A stretch of 64,000 nucleotides of DNA from JAAFIW01 sp031414805 (lineage in GTDB: Bacteria > Pseudomonadota > Gammaproteobacteria > Burkholderiales > Burkholderiaceae_C). The position numbers were made by a program, and so were the translations under genes. The stretch is from positions 1 to 64,000 of the forward strand of contig JANOQJ010000080.1 of assembly GCA_031414805.1 (NCBI GenBank). The letters are read 5' to 3'. The notes beneath the pieces are model-generated. The model did no database searches, had not been told where the DNA came from, and was given only the letters and a program-made list of their open reading frames with translations. How positions within the stretch are numbered: the stretch's first letter is position 1; every line of letters starts with the position of its first letter. Shown piece by piece: positions 62,014 to 64,000 of this stretch.

Positions 62014-63091
62014 CCCACAATTCACAAAACCTTGGCATGGCGTACCGCGTGACCAAATCCAGTGGAATCCCAGCATCCTGGAAGACACTTGTATCGGCTG
62101 CGGAACCTGCGTTACCGGATGCAGTAGGCTGGTATATCGATTTGACTTTGAACGCAAAAAGCCAGTAGTAGTTGACCCGATGAATTGCATGGTGGGGTGC
62201 ACAACTTGCGCCAACACTTGTCCAGCTAACGCAATCGTATTTCCACCGTTGGAAACAGTATTGAATCTGGAACGACTGCCAACAGTGCGCCATGCAGTTG
62301 AAGACGACCTGCTTGCGCGCCGCGAAATGCTGGGTGCAATCTCGACCCTCCCTCACCCGGATCGCATAGTCAAGCTCGCTGTAACGTCCATCAGCCATGC
62401 AACACCCAATATCTTGCAGGTAGTCCTGTCACCAACTACAAAGGGCGAATGTTTTTGTGAGTTTATGCCTGGCCAGTACATAGAGCTTTGGCATCCCGGC
62501 AGTGACTATTTATCGCGTTCATATTCCATTGCAAACGCGCCTCATAGCGACGGCGGTGTTGTGTTGCACATCCAGCGTGTCGAAGGTGGCCGTTTAACTG
62601 CGTGGATGTTTGACGGCATGGCAATTGGTGATCACCTTCAAGCACGCGGACCTTTGGGTGCTTTTACGATGCGCTCGCTGGTCAGCACGCCATTGCTGTT
62701 TATCGCTGGAGGGACTGGCCTGGCACCAGTGTTGGCTTTGATTGAACAGCAAATTGCGTTTGCTCCGCAGCGCGATATGGTGTTGCTATGGGGTACGCGC
62801 AGTACTGCGGATTTTTATGCTCTCGACAAGCTACGGGACATGGTCTCAAGTGCACCGGAATTACGCATATATCTGGTTTCGGAACAGCCAAGTGATTCTG
62901 TCATTGCTGGCGTACGGGTGAGTGTTACCCGCGGTACCGTGCTGGACGTTCTTACACACAACGCAATGCTATTTGAAGGGCGAGACATCTACATTGCCGG
63001 CCCGCCCGGCATGCTTAGAGGTGTGTCACGCGCCTTGAGTGGGTGGGGAGTCGGCAGCCAGCGTATCCATATTGATTCATTTGGCGTGTGA
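62006..63091 (+). CDS. Two-[4Fe-4S] ferredoxin fused to FAD/NAD reductase
   Basis: A 361-residue cytosolic protein. Residues 25-80 hold two [4Fe-4S] sites (C29, C32, C35, C39; C61, C65, C68, C72). Residues 110-361 form a ferredoxin-NADP reductase-like module with LSRSYSIANAP for FAD and AGGTGLAPVLALIEQ plus AGPPGMLRG for NAD(P)H. It resembles reductases of oxygenases but has clusters of bacterial ferredoxin type. ATG 62006 follows caaaaggaat. Codon use is less G+C-biased than in the neighbours. The link to metal efflux is inferred only from the eight-base overlap with the P1B ATPase. Confidence 0.8.
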   Translation: MPNPQFTKPWHGVPRDQIQWNPSILEDTCIGCGTCVTGCSRLVYRFDFERKKPVVVDPMNCMVGCTTCANTCPANAIVFPPLETVLNLERLPTVRHAVEDDLLARREMLGAISTLPHPDRIVKLAVTSISHATPNILQVVLSPTTKGECFCEFMPGQYIELWHPGSDYLSRSYSIANAPHSDGGVVLHIQRVEGGRLTAWMFDGMAIGDHLQARGPLGAFTMRSLVSTPLLFIAGGTGLAPVLALIEQQIAFAPQRDMVLLWGTRSTADFYALDKLRDMVSSAPELRIYLVSEQPSDSVIAGVRVSVTRGTVLDVLTHNAMLFEGRDIYIAGPPGMLRGVSRALSGWGVGSQRIHIDSFGV

Positions 63092-63197
63092 TCCAGTCGG
63101 TCGATTTAAGGCCAACACTTAACGGGCTTCAGCCAAGTGGCAATACCGTGATGCGATTTACCCAGCGATAGGTGATTTCAACTTTTAAGGATATCCA

Positions 63198-64000
63198 ATG
63201 AAAATCGAAGTTTTAGGCATTGGCTGCAGCAAGTGCCGCAGTACGGTCACCATGATCGAGAGAGTTGCGCTCGCTTTTGGCGTCAAAGTAAACATCACCA
63301 AGATCGAAAACCCTGACGAGATAAAGCGCCATGGCGTGACATCAGCCCCAGCCGTGATCATCGACGGCAAAGTCGTACACAGCGGCGGCATCCCGTCACA
63401 TGAAGAAGTAGAAGGATGGCTACTTCCCAAAACGTTTGGCTTTCTTGATCAACCGACACGCCACCTTTTCTTTACCGGAAAAGGCGGCGTAGGCAAAACA
63501 TCGCTGTCGACCGCCACTGCCCTGCGGCTGGCTGATGCAGGGAAAAAGGTCTTGCTGGTTAGTACCGACGCTGCCTCGAATCTCGATGAAATGCTGGGGA
63601 TCGAGTTGCGCAATATCCCGACACCCGTCCCTGGCGCACCCGGCCTGTCGGTTCTCAACATCGACCCTGACACCGCAGCCGAGGCATACCGGCAGCGCGT
63701 GCTGGCGCAAATGGGCACCGGCGCCAGCGAAGCCGAACTGGCTGCCGTGCGCGAGCAATTGTCTGGGTCATGCACCACCGAGATCGCATCTTTTGACGAA
63801 TTCGCCAGTCTGTTGTCTGGCGACGCTGAGCATTACAAACACATTGTTTTTGACACCGCCCCGACCGGGCACACCCTGCGCCTGCTGAGCCTGCCCAAGG
63901 CCTGGAGCGGTTTTTTGGCGGGCAATGACCGGGGCGCATCCTGCCTGGGGCCGCACTCGGGGTTGAAGATGCAGGAAGAGCGCTTCAAGGCTGCACTGGA
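63198..64000 (+). CDS. Thioredoxin-like/ArsA fusion ATPase (partial, cut by window end)
   Basis: An open frame from ATG 63198 to the last base, with no stop in 267 codons. Residues 1-76 are a redox-active-disulfide/thioredoxin-like domain (VLGIGCSKC with C10 and C13, SAPAVIIDG cis-Pro loop). It continues in frame into an ArsA/GET3-family ATPase: P-loop GKGGVGKT (93-101), VSTDAASNLDEM, DTAPTGHT (219-226). Cys192 (SGSCTTEIASFDEF) and Cys249 (GASCLGP) match the As(III)-binding cysteines of ArsA, so a metalloid-stimulated role is likelier than tail-anchored protein insertion. ArsA usually has no thioredoxin domain. Confidence 0.85.
   Translation, partial: MKIEVLGIGCSKCRSTVTMIERVALAFGVKVNITKIENPDEIKRHGVTSAPAVIIDGKVVHSGGIPSHEEVEGWLLPKTFGFLDQPTRHLFFTGKGGVGKTSLSTATALRLADAGKKVLLVSTDAASNLDEMLGIELRNIPTPVPGAPGLSVLNIDPDTAAEAYRQRVLAQMGTGASEAELAAVREQLSGSCTTEIASFDEFASLLSGDAEHYKHIVFDTAPTGHTLRLLSLPKAWSGFLAGNDRGASCLGPHSGLKMQEERFKAAL

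Noticed and set aside
63198..63440. Thioredoxin-like domain as a separate small gene before arsA
   Set aside because: Read codon by codon there is no stop between the domains and no start with a ribosome site at the ArsA part, so a fusion is the simplest reading.

Overview
The window looks like chromosomal DNA of a Burkholderiales bacterium, most likely Comamonadaceae close to Rhodoferax, Polaromonas or Albidiferax. This rests on the high G+C, the Bug-type solute receptor next to a LysR regulator, the betaproteobacterial kdp operon, and eleven copies of a dispersed repeat of about 60 bp with the core TGCTCAAGCAGCTAT, which I associate with that family. This is recognition, not a search result. 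I see no rRNA, tRNA, CRISPR array, phage or complete insertion sequence.

Layout. (1) 206-4635, minus strand: a SulP anion transporter, then an orphan GspE/PilB-type ATPase translationally coupled to a spermidine-synthase-like protein. (2) 4819-13373, minus strand: a complete Kdp potassium system (a tiny unnamed membrane ORF, kdpF, kdpA, kdpB, kdpC, kdpD, kdpE). Three repeats interrupt it, and one of them is read in frame inside kdpD. (3) 13482-32324: a long run of stress and envelope genes: TspO-like protein, DUF1003, a Cys-rich flavodoxin-fold reductase, a polyamine unit (unknown gene, speD, speE), a general stress FMN-binding protein, AsmA-like protein, a collagen-like lipoprotein, DUF3309, a sorbosone-dehydrogenase-like lipoprotein, DUF2177, YqjD-like and DUF1328 proteins, an orphan NarL-type regulator, a large HPII-type catalase and an OmpA-type porin. 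(4) 32480-35678, minus strand: a tightly overlapped three-gene cassette of a haem-oxygenase-like diiron enzyme, a methyltransferase and an ATP-grasp ligase. I know of no named pathway with this composition. (5) 36139-44957: EF-hand protein, BrkB/YihY protein, PHB-type esterase, a leaderless OmpA-like protein of unusual composition, a methyltransferase, Bug receptor/LysR pair, BON protein. (6) 45322-48758: a three-gene ABC exporter (adaptor, FtsX-like permease, ATPase). (7) 49383-59609: secreted DUF4331 protein with a small lipoprotein, a nitroreductase-like / M23-like / cytochrome b561 / VOC run, two small hydrophilic proteins, a c-type cytochrome and an overlapped run of quinone-reductase-like and membrane proteins. 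(8) 59647-64000: a metal module of a P1B ATPase, a two-[4Fe-4S] ferredoxin fused to a flavin reductase, and a gene cut by the window end in which a thioredoxin-like CxxC domain is fused in frame to an ArsA ATPase.

The strongest candidates for undescribed biology are the HDO/methyltransferase/ATP-grasp operon and the thioredoxin-ArsA fusion with its metal/redox neighbours. Many starts were moved inside longer open frames on the basis of ribosome-binding sites, stop-start overlaps or family N-termini; these choices are stated per gene. Domain positions are counted by eye and approximate.
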